Shown here: one piece after another, positions 23,701-38,700 of the stretch
Numbering within the stretch: position 1 is the stretch's first letter
Layout: each line of letters begins with the position of its first letter
NCBI GenBank assembly: GCA_964017045.1
Contig: OZ024798.1
Span: forward strand, 7,957,793 to 8,021,792
Length of the DNA: 64,000 nucleotides
Direction of reading: 5' to 3'
Origin: Omphiscola glabra
Lineage: Eukaryota > Mollusca > Gastropoda > Lymnaeidae
Made by a program: the position numbers and the translations under genes
Notes under the pieces: model-generated
The model's input: the letters and a program-made list of their open reading frames with translations, nothing else
Told to the model about the DNA's origin: nothing
The model's database searches: none

Positions 23701-26700
23701 AAAAACTATTAAACCATTGGTTAGGGAAAGCTTTAATTAATTAGTCATGTACCAAAGTTGAAAGTTCAGAATAAGTAGCCCCCTAAACAGGGAAGGGATC
23801 CCTGTTATGTAGGCGACTTGTTTGCTTCATTCTTTCCACATGCTGTGATCTTTGTTTGACCCAAATTAGGTTGTACTGCGCTAGTATTAGGATGTGTGTA
23901 GCTAAAAATAGTCTCCCTTTGACTTCGGCTACTATTGACAAATCTATAGTCTGTTTTCGAACATGGTAGAAACTTGGAGAAGAAGCCAGAAGCAAGTACA
24001 ATGCATAAGGCGGTTCCAGAGACATTAGTAGAAAATGACTATAAAAGGCCGATAGACTGAATGAGAGGGAGGCAGATCATTTATCACGAGACTGGGAGCG
24101 TGTGTTATTTTTGCTACTAGACAGTGCTTTGTTTGCTGTGTGTGTGTAGATTTCTTTTATCATTGTATGTTTGCACATTGTATTTTATTTAACATCATAC
24201 TGGTACCAGCCAAACAATATACTGTAAGTCAATTTTTTAAATTATATTTCTTTTGATTTTGTAATTTATTATAATTATCACAATGAATGGATCATGAAAT
24301 ATGATTGGTTGAGGACACTATAATAATAATAATATGTTATCCCTGAGAGGGCAATTGAGTGGTGTTGATTTAAGTGATTTTATGTGCAGATGGGGGGGGT
24401 CTAAATATTTGAGTCTATTAAAATTAACACTGCCACATTTTTGTAATGGTAGTATAGTGGTGTTGGTCATATTTTTGCTTAGTGTTTTCATAATGAACTC
24501 ATTAGACACGGCTATAGTAATATTTAATGTAGTCGCCATAGTCAATCCGAGGTAATCCATATAGTACTTTCACAGTAAGAGGGGAATGTTTTTTTTTATT
24601 ATTTAGATTTTGCGTACACATGTGTATGGCCGGTGTTGAGGTCTCCGCAGAAAGTATGTTCGTTATTGAAAAATTGTACAATATTCATCCTAAAAGTCTG
24701 AAAAAAGCTGTAAAAATATCACACACTATTTTGTAGGAATTATCTGCATAATGTTTCCATGTATTTTCACAAATGAACTTGCTAGATATGCTCAGATAGT
24801 ACTAAGTAGTAGGGTGTAACAATTACAGTAATATTTAGTCCACTGTATGTCCAACATGCATGTGACATATTTTGTTGGGCTATGCCAGTTCTTACTTCTA
24901 AACTTTTTGTTTCCCAGCGCCTTTGCCAAATTTAAGTATTCACCAGGCTCCCTGTATTAAATTCTAACAAGTGCACTTCGAAATAGTGAATACATAATCA
25001 AAATAAAATAAAGGGTTGGGTAAAAATAAATAAACCCATATGTAAATCACTAAGTGCCATACATACTGCAAACAGTACTCTAGTGGGTTGGGGGAGTGGG
25101 GTTGAAAATGTGATTATTTTTTTTTTTTTGTACGTATTATACATATGGCCCCCTCCTTGCATTTGTTTGCTTCTGTGCTGTATGACATAATTATTTCTTG
25201 CCACAGTCAAGAAACAGAAAACCAGAGAATGAATTCTGAACTGTTCCGCGCATCAACTGTAGATTTTGACATATTTATCTGAGGGCCTTTGAAATCTATT
25301 ATTAGAACACAAATTAGCTGTACGATTTTTAATACCCCTCTTCTTTTCAACCATTTACAGCTTGTGATAGTTATCAGTGTATTATCTTAATGCAAAATTG
25401 GCATTATGGATATTGATTATTTTTTCTTTTTTTTAAAACGGCTTTTCCTAAAAAATAAATCTTAAGTTGCTTGGAAGGTTTTTTTTAAATGATGACCTAA
25501 TTTGCTAACTAATTATTATTGAACTGACTTTGAGTTTGAACCACATTAAATTTCGCCAGTAACTCCATTTTTACCAATCACAGATTGTGATAATGTGATC
25601 TGCATGTTCACCTAAATATTAATGAATATCTATAGCAGATACACGTCTGCAAAACAAAGTGACAGCAGTTTGCAATATAAATGTCAGTCATCTACTTTTT
25701 ATCTTCAGTTCCCTTTTTTTAGGCAAGTTTAACTAGATCCCGTTAGACATATGATGCGAGTAGTTATACATTATATATATACTGTATGTTTATTTATTAT
25801 TTACTATTGTATTGTACGATTTTAGGAGTTTGAGGGTAAACAGATCTGGAAACAACTTTAGATGTTTATTTTGTAAATTATACTTCTAAAATACTGTGAC
25901 AATTTAAAAAAAAATGTTTGGTTTATTTAGACAATATCAACAAATATAAAAAAAATGGTAATATATAAAAACCTTCCTATAAGTAACTTAATTTACTTGA
26001 AAACTAAAACTGTCAGCATTCTTATCTTTAAAATATTTAATATTGAAGAAACTGTTAATTATAAGTCTTGGTCTTGTCTGGTAAAATTCAAAAGTGAATT
26101 ATAGTTTTAAAGCGGGAGAGTTCAATGGTTGGGAGAGTCTAATGTTGGAAGCCCTAGGCTTAAGCATACCTAGCCTGTAGGGCATCCCGCCTATTCCAGA
26201 TGCCAACCAAGCAAAAACTGTGTACCAGTAAGCTAGGTTTAAATATAAAAATAGTATTAACATTGAGAAAATAAATACATCTAAAATAAATACAGTATTG
26301 TCTGCATCTGTGTCCACTTCTGATAAAAATGTAAAAGTCTTCTTTACTTAATCAAAGTACCTACTAATTTCCTAGTTTAACAGGAATTTTATAAATATTT
26401 TTTTAGCCCAAAGTTAAAGAATAGGAGGCAAAGTACAAAAAAAGTGAAATTACAAACATGTTTAAGTAAGTGTTACTCATAAATAAATAGGAATCATGAT
26501 ACTGAAGTTTGTTTTCATTAAGAGAACAGAACTAATATGAAGTTTGTTACTATAACTAGTAAAGTAATTTATTTTCTTTTGTTTTTCCCTCTTTAGCAAT
26601 GCTTTGATTGCAGTCACAGTAATCCCACATGGGCCAGTGTGACATATGGAGTGTTCCTGTGCATTGATTGCTCAGCAGTGCATAGATCCCTTGGTGTACA

Positions 26701-29700
26701 TGTCACTTTTATACGTTCCACACAGTTGGACACAAACTGGACATGGCTGCAGCTCAGAGCCATGCAAGTTGGAGGGAATGCCAATGCAGTTAGTTATTTT
26801 CATGAACTTTTATTTATAATTTGGTATAATTTGTGTTCATTTTAAATTCATCATAAATATTTAACTGTTAACATGTTACTCTCAATATTTTTCAAAAGTG
26901 GATAAAGAAAAAAAATTTAATGCTGCATACATCCTGTAAAAAAAAAGTTTGTAAAGTTATTATTTAAAACAAAAATTTAAACACAACACTAAATTGGGAA
27001 CAATAGTACTGTGGACACCCCCCCCCCTATTCTTGTGATTAATAAATTAATTAGTTAATCATAAAATATATTAAAGATAAGGAAATAATGCACATATTTT
27101 AAAAATGTATCTTTTTTAAAATTTTACTTCAGAGAGCCTTCTTCCAACAACATGGCTGCACTACAACTGATGCTCAAAAAAAGTACCACAGTAGAGCAGC
27201 AACACTGTACAGAGATAAATTAGTTTCTCTTGCACAACATGCAATGAGGCAGCATGGTACCAAAGTATGTATTTAACAAAAGTGAACAAGTGAACATTAC
27301 TTCAAATAGTAATCTCCTTAGTGTCAATTTTTCAAATTTTCATTACAAACTTCATCATCCTTCTTTGGAAATATGACTCTAATTAATATATTGGACAATA
27401 TTGTGCACACAAGCTTCAATATCTTAAACTACAAACTTCAGCTTTAAAAACTTGAATTAAATATTATGGAACTTATTGAACAAAATAAAAAAAAATTAAA
27501 AATGACATCAAATTCAAATAAATTATAGCCATAGCTTTTGGTATTTGTAATATATTTCTCCAGCTCTTTTTTGATGACCTGGAAAAAACAAAAGGTCTTA
27601 AGGTTAGATTTTGTGGGCTTTGCTTTATATTGAGTTCACATTTTTGAAAAGCTCAACAGACGATTGAGAATGGTTATTTTGAGAGCTAACATTTATTTCT
27701 TATAAAAATGTACTCAATGTGGTTGAATAAATATATTCTATGTATCCTAATTTTGTCAGAAACATAAATTAATATATGATCACTAGTTGGTATTTTATTT
27801 AATTCGATCATGTTATTAATGTTCTGTTAAACTTATAACTTTTGCCTAATTTCATACATATTACTACTACACATTAAAAGAATAATTAATGGAATAAAAT
27901 ATTCAAATTTAGTCCTACAACAAATGTATTTTGACGTCTTTTTCTCCGCCATTTTTTTAATTCTCTGGTTTTTATGTTTAAATAAGTGGGATTCTTATCT
28001 ATTTCATAGTTATAAAATATTTGTTCATCCTAATCTATTTTGTAGACTAGATCTACTTATTATTGTAATACTTACAAGGGCAGAATTGGATTGAACATAA
28101 ACATTGCCTTAGTTGCCAGATAATTTTATGAATTATTTTGAATAATAATCTACTGTATACAAATTTGCTTTCTTGTAATTCAACTTTGAGTCTACCTGAC
28201 ATCTTAATGTGGTACTTCAGTTTTTATCTAGGTGTTAAAAATTGATGTTTTTGATACTATTTTTTTTCTGTCAATTTAAAGAATTAGGAGCTGATTATAA
28301 ATAAATATATATATATATATAATATTTTCTTCACAGTGCTCAGAACTAACTTTTAAGATCTTAATACTGTAAATATAATTTGTTTGTATATTTCCTAATT
28401 TTTCCCTTTCCCTTTTACTGCATTACATATAAATATCCAGTGTCATTTGGTTAATACTAGTTATAGTGTTTGAATTATCAAACCCCTGTAAAGAAAAATA
28501 TTATTTTTTTAAGCTTATTCTTATATAACTGCCACATGTTCATAGCATAATGTTTCAAATGACATTGAAAATAGGTATTGTGTTGTGGAATGGTGTTTTT
28601 AGATGACAATTTTCCATATGATTTAATAACATATGAGTAAGTCTGTTGATGTAAATGTTTTGCAATTAAAATGAAGTAATTTCATTAAAGTAAAGCAAAT
28701 TAACTCATGTGTTGTATTATTTTAGTATGATTTAATTAATTAACTATTCATACTTTCCAACTATTTCAAGCTTCACATTGAGAGCCATCATGAGGCTGTG
28801 ACACCAGAAAAAAAGGAGGTGGACTTTTTCTCTGAACACACCCAAGATTTAGTAGAGGACCCACTATCCTTTCCTATGGAAGATAATGCCAGATTGGCAG
28901 CAAGCTCTGGCAGCACTCAGTCCAAGCCCATTATCAAAAATGGTAAACCAGAAGAAGGTTAGAATTTATTTTTTGATTATGTGGTATTATAAATACTTTC
29001 GTTGTTTTTAACTGATTTTTTAAAATCTCATAATAATTAAAATTGCTTCAGTGTTCTCAGAGAAATCTATTAAGTGTCTGATGAAAAAAAAGAATTACAA
29101 GAGATGTCATTTTTTTTCTCAGATCTTTCTGTAGGTCCTAATGTGGAGGCTGCACTAAGCACTTCTCCAACCCAAGCCTTAAATCAAGCAGAGCCTAGAA
29201 AGGGAATTATTGGTACCAAAAAAACACCTGCTGCGAAAAAAGGGGTACTTTACTTAGCATTTGTTTTGACTGAATATTTATTTGACAAAATATTTTCTTA
29301 AATGTGGTCAAATGCTTAACTTTTGAACCCATAAATACAAGTGAAGAAGTTTAAAATGTTGAAAAATATTTGATTAATGTAATTTAATATATAGCGACAT
29401 TAATCAAATATCACTAACGCTGGTGAGGGTCTGAGATTACTCTCTAATGACCCCGGCTAGTACATTGGCTACCAGCTCCATCTGCTGATCTGAGCCATAT
29501 AACATTCTCCTCATGTAGGACTCTACCGTTGCCCTGGCCTCCCCCGAAACATCTAGTGAGGGACTTTCGGTCAACAGATGCGCTAGGGTTTCCAGGACCA
29601 GGCTGCAATGCCGGCAGGTAGGGTCCCTGCTATGGTCTAGCGTTTTGAAGTATCTGCAGATGGGACAGTACTCAGTACGCATCTGCGTCACTAGACTCTG

Positions 29701-32700
29701 CTTCCTGAAACCTAACCCCATCATGGGTCTTGACAGCTAGGAGTTGACAAGTTAGCAAAAATGCCTCTGGCTGTCGTGTTATCTGCCCACTTTGTTCTAA
29801 AATGGTCCGCCAGCCAGTTTTGATTCCCAGATGAGTTACTGTTACAATCTGGATGAGGCTGAGCAGCCCCAGTTTTTGCCAGAGTGTTTGCTTTTTCATT
29901 GGCACTGACTTTGACGTGCCCTGGAATCCACTGCACTATCACCGTTCCCCCAATTCACTGATGTTGCACACATCAATCTATGATGGCGCCAACAAAGTGC
30001 ATGGTACCCGCTCTCTTTCCCAAGATCTCAAGAGCAGATCTTGAGACGGAGTAAATTATTATATTGAGTCCCACAAGCTCGCATCCGTCTACTGCTCGAT
30101 AGTACTTAAGATTGCCTTTTTCCTTCTGATTTCTAATGGCTCTACACTGGCCAAGATTTCTACAGTAGCTGTGGGTGTGTTACTGAATGCACAACAGATG
30201 AATCTCAAGGCCTGAATCTGGATTCGGCCCAACTTTTCCAATGTGGTCTTGCTTGCAAAGGACTGGACCGGCATGCTGTAGTCCATTACCAACCTTACAC
30301 TGCTTAGAACAACGCTCTAACGCTTACTTGCTCCTGCGTCCCAATTGGTGCAAGCCAACATTTTATCCAGGTTGAGCTTGGCGGTTGCCTGTGAGCAAAT
30401 GTCTTGTACAAAATTATGCATTTGCACCTTTTTATCCAATTGGACCCCCAGGTAAACCGGTTGCTTGTCCCATTTGAGCACTACATCTCCCACCTTGAGC
30501 TCGATCGCCTTTTTGAAAATGGTTCTGCCATTCGTGAATATCGGATAGACCGCCTTCTCAGTGTTAATTTCCATTTGCTACCTCTGCATGAACCAACTGA
30601 TAGCTGAAAGGTCTTGCTGTAGTATCTGTTGCAGTCACCGGACATCTTTACCGGTCCTCCAGATAACCAAATCATCTGCTCACATTGCATGCTAATATTT
30701 GTGGCAAGTCATTGATATAGGCAAGGAAGTGTGTGCAACTGAGTGCTGACCCCTTTGGTAGCCCACGCTCCAAAGTTCTCTTCCTGTAGGTTTCACTACC
30801 AAATTTTGTGTTGACAGTCCAGTTTGTAAAGATACCGAATATCCACCTGTACATATTTGCAGTTACTCCCAACCTTTGCAACTTTAACAATAAACTGGAT
30901 CTGCCATAGGCCTGTCGGAGGTAAAAAATGCAGCCACTGTATGGGACGTTTCCTGGAGCTCATCTGCTTTAGGACTGGAGAAGATGGAGCACTTGGTCCA
31001 TCCACTGCTTCCCCCTGCTGTAGCCCGTCTGACTTGGACTTAGGCCTCTCATTAACCATTCTCTTTGCTACCTTTCCTAGACACAATGTTAGGGATATTG
31101 GTCGATAGCTGTTGATTAAGGTTTTCCCTTCTTTGGGAATAGAGATGATTGTAGCGCTTAGCCAAGCTCTGGGAAGGATTCCAGTTACTCAAGATCTGTT
31201 TATGATTGACAATAGCTCTCTCTTAGCTATCGGGCCAAAATTTTTTAACATCTCATTGAAGATCTTATCTGACTCTAGCGCCTTGGCGGCGTTGCATTTG
31301 TTGATTGCAGTTTGCAGGTGTGATACAAATTTTCGCATACTGTCCCCACCGTTGGGCAACTTCTCCATGTTTCCTGAGATGGTTATGATTCTGGCTTTCT
31401 TTGGACTCTTTCTACTTTTTGTTAATTTATGCTAAATGCTTGTTTAGAACCTTTGAACTTTTGGCATCTGTGGTAGCCTTGCCTGTTGTCAATTACAATG
31501 GACACATACTTTTCTCATGCTGCATAATGAGTCCATTAAACGCCAGACCTTTTTTCTGTCCTTCAGGTTGAGATTTCCACACGTACCAACCCATTTTTCC
31601 TTTTTTAACCCTATCGACCTCCTTATGGATCTCGGCTGTCAATCTGTTGTAAGCAGCACGAGCTGCTGCCGTCTTCAATTTTCCAGTTTTGGTCTGTGCC
31701 TTCTTGCTTTCACGAACAAGCTCCACCAACCTTTTGTTTCAGATAGGTCGGAACTTGCATTTCCCATGTGTTCTGGGACAAGTCCTTTTTGCCACTCTCA
31801 GGATATCACTTACGAAGTTTTTGCATGCAACATCGGTGTTATCGGAAATCCCTGTTGATTCCGCGATCGTACTTGCCAGAACTGAGTCCATTTGGCTTTG
31901 CCAAACAGCCAGTACCTCCTAGCAAACCGAGGTTTCATTAGCACAAGTTCTAGTGTGATTAGATTTGGTCGATGGTTACTACCAATCTCATCTAAGACTT
32001 CATGTTGGACTCTGGCCTCAAGCTCCGGCAAGACCAGTGTTCTGTCAGGACAAGACGGCACTATTTCCTGTGTGGAGCAGTGTTAAAACACGGTTCCCGT
32101 TCTGCAGTCTTATAAGATTGGTAGTGACCTCGACCTCCTCAAAGTAACGCCCTGAGGCTTTTGTGTTAGGATAGCCCATATCCCCCATATGTTTTTTAAT
32201 CCCCTGCTATAATCCTATTACTAAAGGAAGTTATTCCATGCAAGGGCAGGCACAACGTATTTCTAAGGGTATTATAAATATTACTAATGGTAAAGAACTT
32301 ACCTCCTAATCCTACTCAAAGGGTCAGAGTATCTGTCCCACCAATGTTTCTGCTCTCTACCAGCTCTGTTGTGAGGGGGTTTCACTCAAGCGTTAGTAAC
32401 TCTCGGCACTTTGTACAAGTGCAGCGCTATACTGAAAACCCCATAATGTGCAATGTTTTTTTATCAGTAGCATTTCCTGAAGTAGAGCTATGTATACTTA
32501 CCGGCTGTGGATTAGTTTGGTGATTTTCTCTCTGACCCTGTTGGAGTTAAGCTTCATAACTAGTAAGTTTGTAGGGAGGTGACCAGCAGCACCTTGCCTA
32601 GTGCTCCCAGTCACACGAGCGCCTACAGTTGGCCTGAGCCCATCACAGATCTGCAGGGGAGGAGAGGGTTCGAAAGTCCCTCACTTATATTCAAGTCAGT

Positions 32701-35700
32701 TCTAATAGCCATATTAATAGAATAATGACTAGGCTTTTTTCTCTTATCTTCTCCCGGGAGAGTCAGCTGAAGCAAACTCTCTCCTTCGTCTTTGGAGACA
32801 GACGATTGACGCTGGTTTTTTAGCTTTGGGCAGTCGGGTCTGCCTTACTAGTGTGCCGCACCACGTAGAGGCAAAACCCTTGTCGACACCACCAGAGCAG
32901 TGCCTTACAAATCAAATATCATTAAATATCTCAAATTACAAAATTCAGCTTTAAAAACATTAAATTACATTTTTATTCTTTTTAAGTATACATTCAAAAT
33001 AACTTTATTATATTAAGTAATTAGTATAATACAAAAGCAGCCTAGAGTTATTTATCCAAATTTTTATAAATAAATTTTTGTAGAAAGGTCTTGGAGCCCA
33101 GCGTGTGCAAAAAGATTTTGGCGCTATTGAAAGTAGAGCCCAGCAGGTGGACAAAGAAAGAGAAGAAATGGCAAAAAATATTGTTGTAGAGGAATCCAAA
33201 ACAAAAGAGGATCAGGATAAGCAAATGTAATTTTTGATGTAATTTTTATTTCTACTTAATTTTTAAAAAATATAATTTATTCAACAACTTTTTGCAGTAT
33301 TTTGAAATTGTTGGAAAATAATGTATTGATGAATTTTCCAATTATTATTCCATTTATTTTAACATTGCTTAATAATGAACAGGGCAAGTATGAGACTAGC
33401 ATACCAGGACATGAGCCTGCAGCGTAAAAAAGAAGAAGAGAAACTAATGAAGAATGACCCGAAAAAAGCTGAGCAGTTTGAACGTTTAGGAATGGGATTT
33501 GTTGGAAATAAGTAGGCATTATTGAAATTAATTTTGTTAATATTCTGCAAATTAAAAGAAACTTTATTCTTGTTTTAGAAGTTTACAAGTAAAAAGTTGT
33601 AAGCTTGACATTATATTTCTCTGACATTCTGTTTCCTTTCCTGTATAATAATGTATTTAATTACTTGAAAGTACATCCTTTTGAATGTCAACTTTGATTT
33701 TGCTTGTTTTATATTTTTTACTACAGAGGCATTAGCCACTCTGCCCTTTCAGACATGAAGACCATTAGTCAAGAGGCCCCAAGCGGAGGTAGCAACTCCT
33801 CCTCTAGACGAGACTTTGACTCATATGGGGAAAAGCCCAGAAACAATAGAAGGGATTTCTTTGATGATGAGTTTGAAATAGTGTCATCCAATTGGTCTTC
33901 CAAGTAATATTTGTTTCTCACTATTATAAAGAAGACACATTTATAAAGGAAGGTTAAATTGTGAAAAGGCTATTAACCCATTCAATCCAGTAGCGGCCGA
34001 ATCCGGCCAGTACCGATTCAATCCCACTATGGCCAAATCCGGCCACTCAACCCTTTGTTTACACGTTGCTAAAAAGAAAGCGGAAATCTCACTATTTAAA
34101 CGTAAATCTCCCAAGAAATGAGACCAAGGGAGATTACTCTCTTTTTAAAAACATTGTTATTTATTGGGTGAGGAGTATTAATTATTTTAAAAGCAGATTT
34201 TTTATTTTTGTGTTATGATCGTTTGTATTCAAATACTTTATTAAAAATTGGCTTTTTAAGAATTTACTCAAGAAAAGCATTAGGAAATAATGTTACACAA
34301 CATATATAGCAACCATTTGTGGATGCAAATCAATTTATTTCATATGATTATACTGTTCAATAGATTTGTTTAAAAATTTTTTCAAAACCTACCGAAGGTA
34401 AGGGTGGAGTTGCTCCCCTTTGGTTGGGGTTTCCAATTATAAAATTTCTGAGCGCCCTGGATTGAATGGGTTAAAAAAGTAGATTAAAAGATAATATGCT
34501 TTGGTAATAACAAAATAAAAACAAAAAAAAAAATACATAAAAAACATAAGGCCCTAGCATACTAGATTAAAACAATACTTTGAAAAGTTTTATTTATATA
34601 CATCAAAACCAAAATGTAAGGATTTTTTGTGTTATCAGAAAGTAGTGCCCTTTCTTTAAACTTGTTACCCATTTCTAAAAGTAACTATTCATAAATGGCT
34701 GTAAAATGTCTTTTTTATTCAATTCTGATTTTAGACGCAATGAAGATGTTAGCTCTGGTAGCAGTAAAAATGATGACTTGGGCGGTTGGGGCAACAAGAA
34801 TAAGAGTGGTGGTTGGGATATTGACAAATTTGATGATAAAACCAATTCTTCTGAGACAATGGCTCAGAAAAATAATGACAGGTAAGTTAGAGGTAGCGAG
34901 AGATCAGTCTTGCTGATGATTCATGATAGGACTCGGCTGGATGGAATTTTTACACCCGTTCTGGGTATTTTGAGACAATGCCTGACATGTCCAAGTCCAG
35001 ATCCAGGTGTTAAAAAAAAGTTTAATTAGCTTCTCATTTTCTATAATGTATTCTACCCAATCGATAGAAAGGAAAAGTTCAAAAAGTGCATGAATAGAAC
35101 CAGTAGCAATCACAAAGGCATCAAAGTTGAGGGTTTCAAAACAGTAATGGTTTAATAGTATAATCAAAACCCAGGGGCTATCACCTTTTAAGTGTCAAAA
35201 CCACATTATATTTGCCAAGTTGTGACCACAACCAGAATTATACCTTGAGATTGAGAAACAGGTGTTGAGAAGGGGTGGGAGGGGAGGGGGGAAGATCTCT
35301 TTTGTATATAAATAAGATTTCGGATACTATTATTTTGATCAAGGCTTTAAGGTAGCAGAAATAAGGGTTAAGAAGTGGGTTCTGTAGATGGTGCTCTCTC
35401 CTCAGAAAATATTTGATAAATTCACACACCTGTTTATAAATTTGCGTGGAAGCTTTCCAACTTATAAGTTTAGGCAAAAAAAATGTAACATAGGAGAAAA
35501 AAATTAAGAAATTAAAATATGTAATGTAATAAAAATGGAAAAAAAAGGCAAATATTTATATTAATTTAACTGCTGATATAAAAAAAATCGGTTTTTAAAA
35601 ATTTTGTTTTATGTAGCTGTAGTGTAGTCTTGAGTATAGTATCAATAAGAAAGTAGTTCGATCACTGTAAATAAAATTTGGATTTTTAAAATGAACATTC

Positions 35701-38700
35701 AATTAAAAAATGCAAATTTTGCAAACAAAAAACCCTCTATCAAATTTCTGAAATTCTCAAGTGATCTCTGACATTTTGTCAGGCAACCTCCGAGTGGAAA
35801 GTGACCAACAGATTGAGAACCACTGCCCTTACCCTTAAACATAACAAAAATCAAATATGGAGTCAAGCTTAGCGCCTCTTAAAATCGTACAATATCATCA
35901 CAAAATCGTTTAATACATTATCTTAATAGTAAAAAAATAAACATTCAGTATATTTATTTATATAATGTATGAACCCCAAAATCGTACATTGTATGCCGAA
36001 ATCATAAGAGTAAACAGGTCTGCAATTTGTAGCAGTTTTCATTTTCCAACTTACACTGTTTTTAATACAAAGGCTTATTTATATCATCTTTGAGATACCA
36101 TCCTCGCCTTACTTCATTTAAGCTAATTGCTTCACTTATTAAATGAGTGTTAAATTACATTACTATTATTGAATTATATGACAGAACTTAGAAATGATCC
36201 ACACACAAACTTAGGCTAGTCATTATCTTCAGCCGGTTAGCATGTGAAATGAAATATTAATAATAAATAGAAAGTGCCATGGACATAACCAATGATATGC
36301 ATCTTGCTAAGACCAATAATTTTTTAAAAATTGTAAGTACATTATTATTTTAAAGAGCTTTGTTGTTTCATTTAGTTTGGCTCCAATTGCTAGTCAGTTT
36401 ATATTATTTTTTTAATTCAGGTAAAATGTACATAAAAAAATTATCTAAAAAAGAAATACTGTTTCTAAATCACCTTTCTCCCATTGTAAAACATAGAAAA
36501 TGAAAATAAAACTCTTTTTTTTTTTTAACACCTGGTTACATTTTTTGCCAGGTCTGGGTATGTGTCGGGTGTGCTAATACCCTACACTTCTGGATATCCC
36601 GGCTCAGCCCAAATTTATGGGAAAGATTTGGCTTTGTTTCTGACTCAGTTGATATTTTTTTCATTTTAAATTAAAAGTTAAATTAGTTTTTTTTTTAAAT
36701 GTATTTATATTTATTTAAAAAAACAACTTTTATCATTCTTAATATGTATGATATTTCATTCATTTGAAATAATTAATATACATTCATAAATAAATTTTTT
36801 GTGAAAACTTTTATTTTCTCTACAAAGAAATCTTTAGTCATATCACACTGAATTACTTCAAATTTTAAGTAAGAAAAGCTGATAAATGATTTATGTGATT
36901 AAGTTGTCACAAGTTGTTTATTGCATGCAGCTATTCATATAATGAAGACAAAGAAAATGAAGCAGATGGAGATGTAGTTAAAGATGATGTCTGGTAAATA
37001 CATGTGGATTTTTGTTATAGACTCCACACCATGGGTTAATTTTTATATCATGCAAACCCATCAACATTTTTTTTTAAAAGGGTTTTGGACAAAATATCTG
37101 TAGAATCCTCTTTCTTTCCCTCATGTGTTCATATACACCAAAAGTATGATGAAGTAAAAATTAGTTTAACACAACAAAGCTTTTTTTCAAATATTATTTT
37201 ATAAGTATAAAACGTCTCCACTCTTTCACTTGTCAATATATGTAAACTATATAGAAATGTAAAGCATAATATTATTAATATATGTTAAAATGCAAAGTTT
37301 CTTAAGTTAAAATTGAAAAGTTGGAAACTATTTTACACACACGCCTGCACTGTATTTAAAGCGCACTTTGAACAAAAGCTTTACATTTTTCTCACTTTCC
37401 ATTAAAAAAGTCACATTATTTAACTAATGCTTAAATATAATATATTGACCAAATTTTTATAGTTAAAAGTGCCTTGATAATAGCTGTAGACAAAATTTCA
37501 ATTTTGTAGTATGCCTCAAGAAAAATAAATAAAAAAATAAATGTAAAGAGAAATCAATTTAATAATACGTTCTCAATAATTTGGACTGTTATTTTTTTTT
37601 AGTCATCCAAAAAGCTCTTCATATTTTTGTGATTCAAGTGGACAAAAGTATTTTTAATATCTATTAACAATTTAAGTTGGCTTTACAATATAAATTTTTA
37701 ATTGACTGTCATTTTGTGAATTTAAGTAAAATATGCAATAAGATGAAGAATTCTAGTCACTTATAATAAAAGATGTGAAAGCAGGGGGTTGTAAGAATAT
37801 AAGTATAAAACACATAATAAAAAGATGTGAAAGCAGGGGGTTGTAAGAATATGAGTATAAAAGTACTATTAAAAACTGAGTTGCAAGCTTCTTTGCGGTC
37901 ATCCTACAAAAGTTTTTACTAGGGGGTTAATTGCCAAAAAATTAATATACTGTTTTTCCTGTTAGCTTATGTCTTCATTTCTTTGACTTGGGCACTTGTA
38001 GGCATAAGATAAGTTTGCATACAATTTATGCAAGAGAACTCATACATTGCTTGTTCAAATTATTTTATTTTTAAGTTCAATTGATGATTCCATTTTAGAT
38101 GATTATTGTAGGAACATAACATCACCATGGAATTGGAAATGGGTAGAGGGTGTAATGTTTATGAACAACTTCTGAAAAAGTTGATAAAAAAAATAAGATT
38201 TTTCCTTGAAGCTGTATCAGGTAAATGTGAATGACTAAAAAAAAGCCAATTGATATATTCATCATAAAATTTTTTAGCACATGATGTCAATTGTTTAAAT
38301 TATTTAAGTGAGCCATTCACTAAATGAAGTTTAGAAAATTATATAGCTGACAGTTTAACACACTCTTTTGCGGTTTTAGTAGCCTTATAACATTTTTGCT
38401 TTTACTTTTACCTGTTGAAAACTCCATGTTTTTCATTTATTTTTTGGTAAAAAGCTTGATTTTATTTTTATCCCTTTTGTTGTTTTGTCAGTTTATACAG
38501 ACCATTAAAATGCTTATTTTGAAGTATTTGATTCCAAATAATAGACAGTGGTGTGTGCTGGCAATGTCTTTTAGTTTATCATGCAATCATCAAAAAGGTC
38601 AAAGAGATCAGATCCAATACACATTTATTTCAGTTGATGAATTAACTTGTAATAAAATAAAATAATTTTGAATTTTATTGACTGTATCATGCAGTTTTAA

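Larger units (their letters stand above)
14726..26596 (+). other. ArfGAP intron 1 (11.9 kb)
   Basis: A repeat-rich first intron. It holds the inverted-repeat traces at 15080 and 18240, a SINE-like repeat (17300-17640), the minisatellite-armed element with its SPIN-like insertion (20981-22975), a promoter-like cluster (20431-20518) and a TATA-bearing repeat (24010-24300). Other parts are plain AT-rich sequence. Confidence 0.85.
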
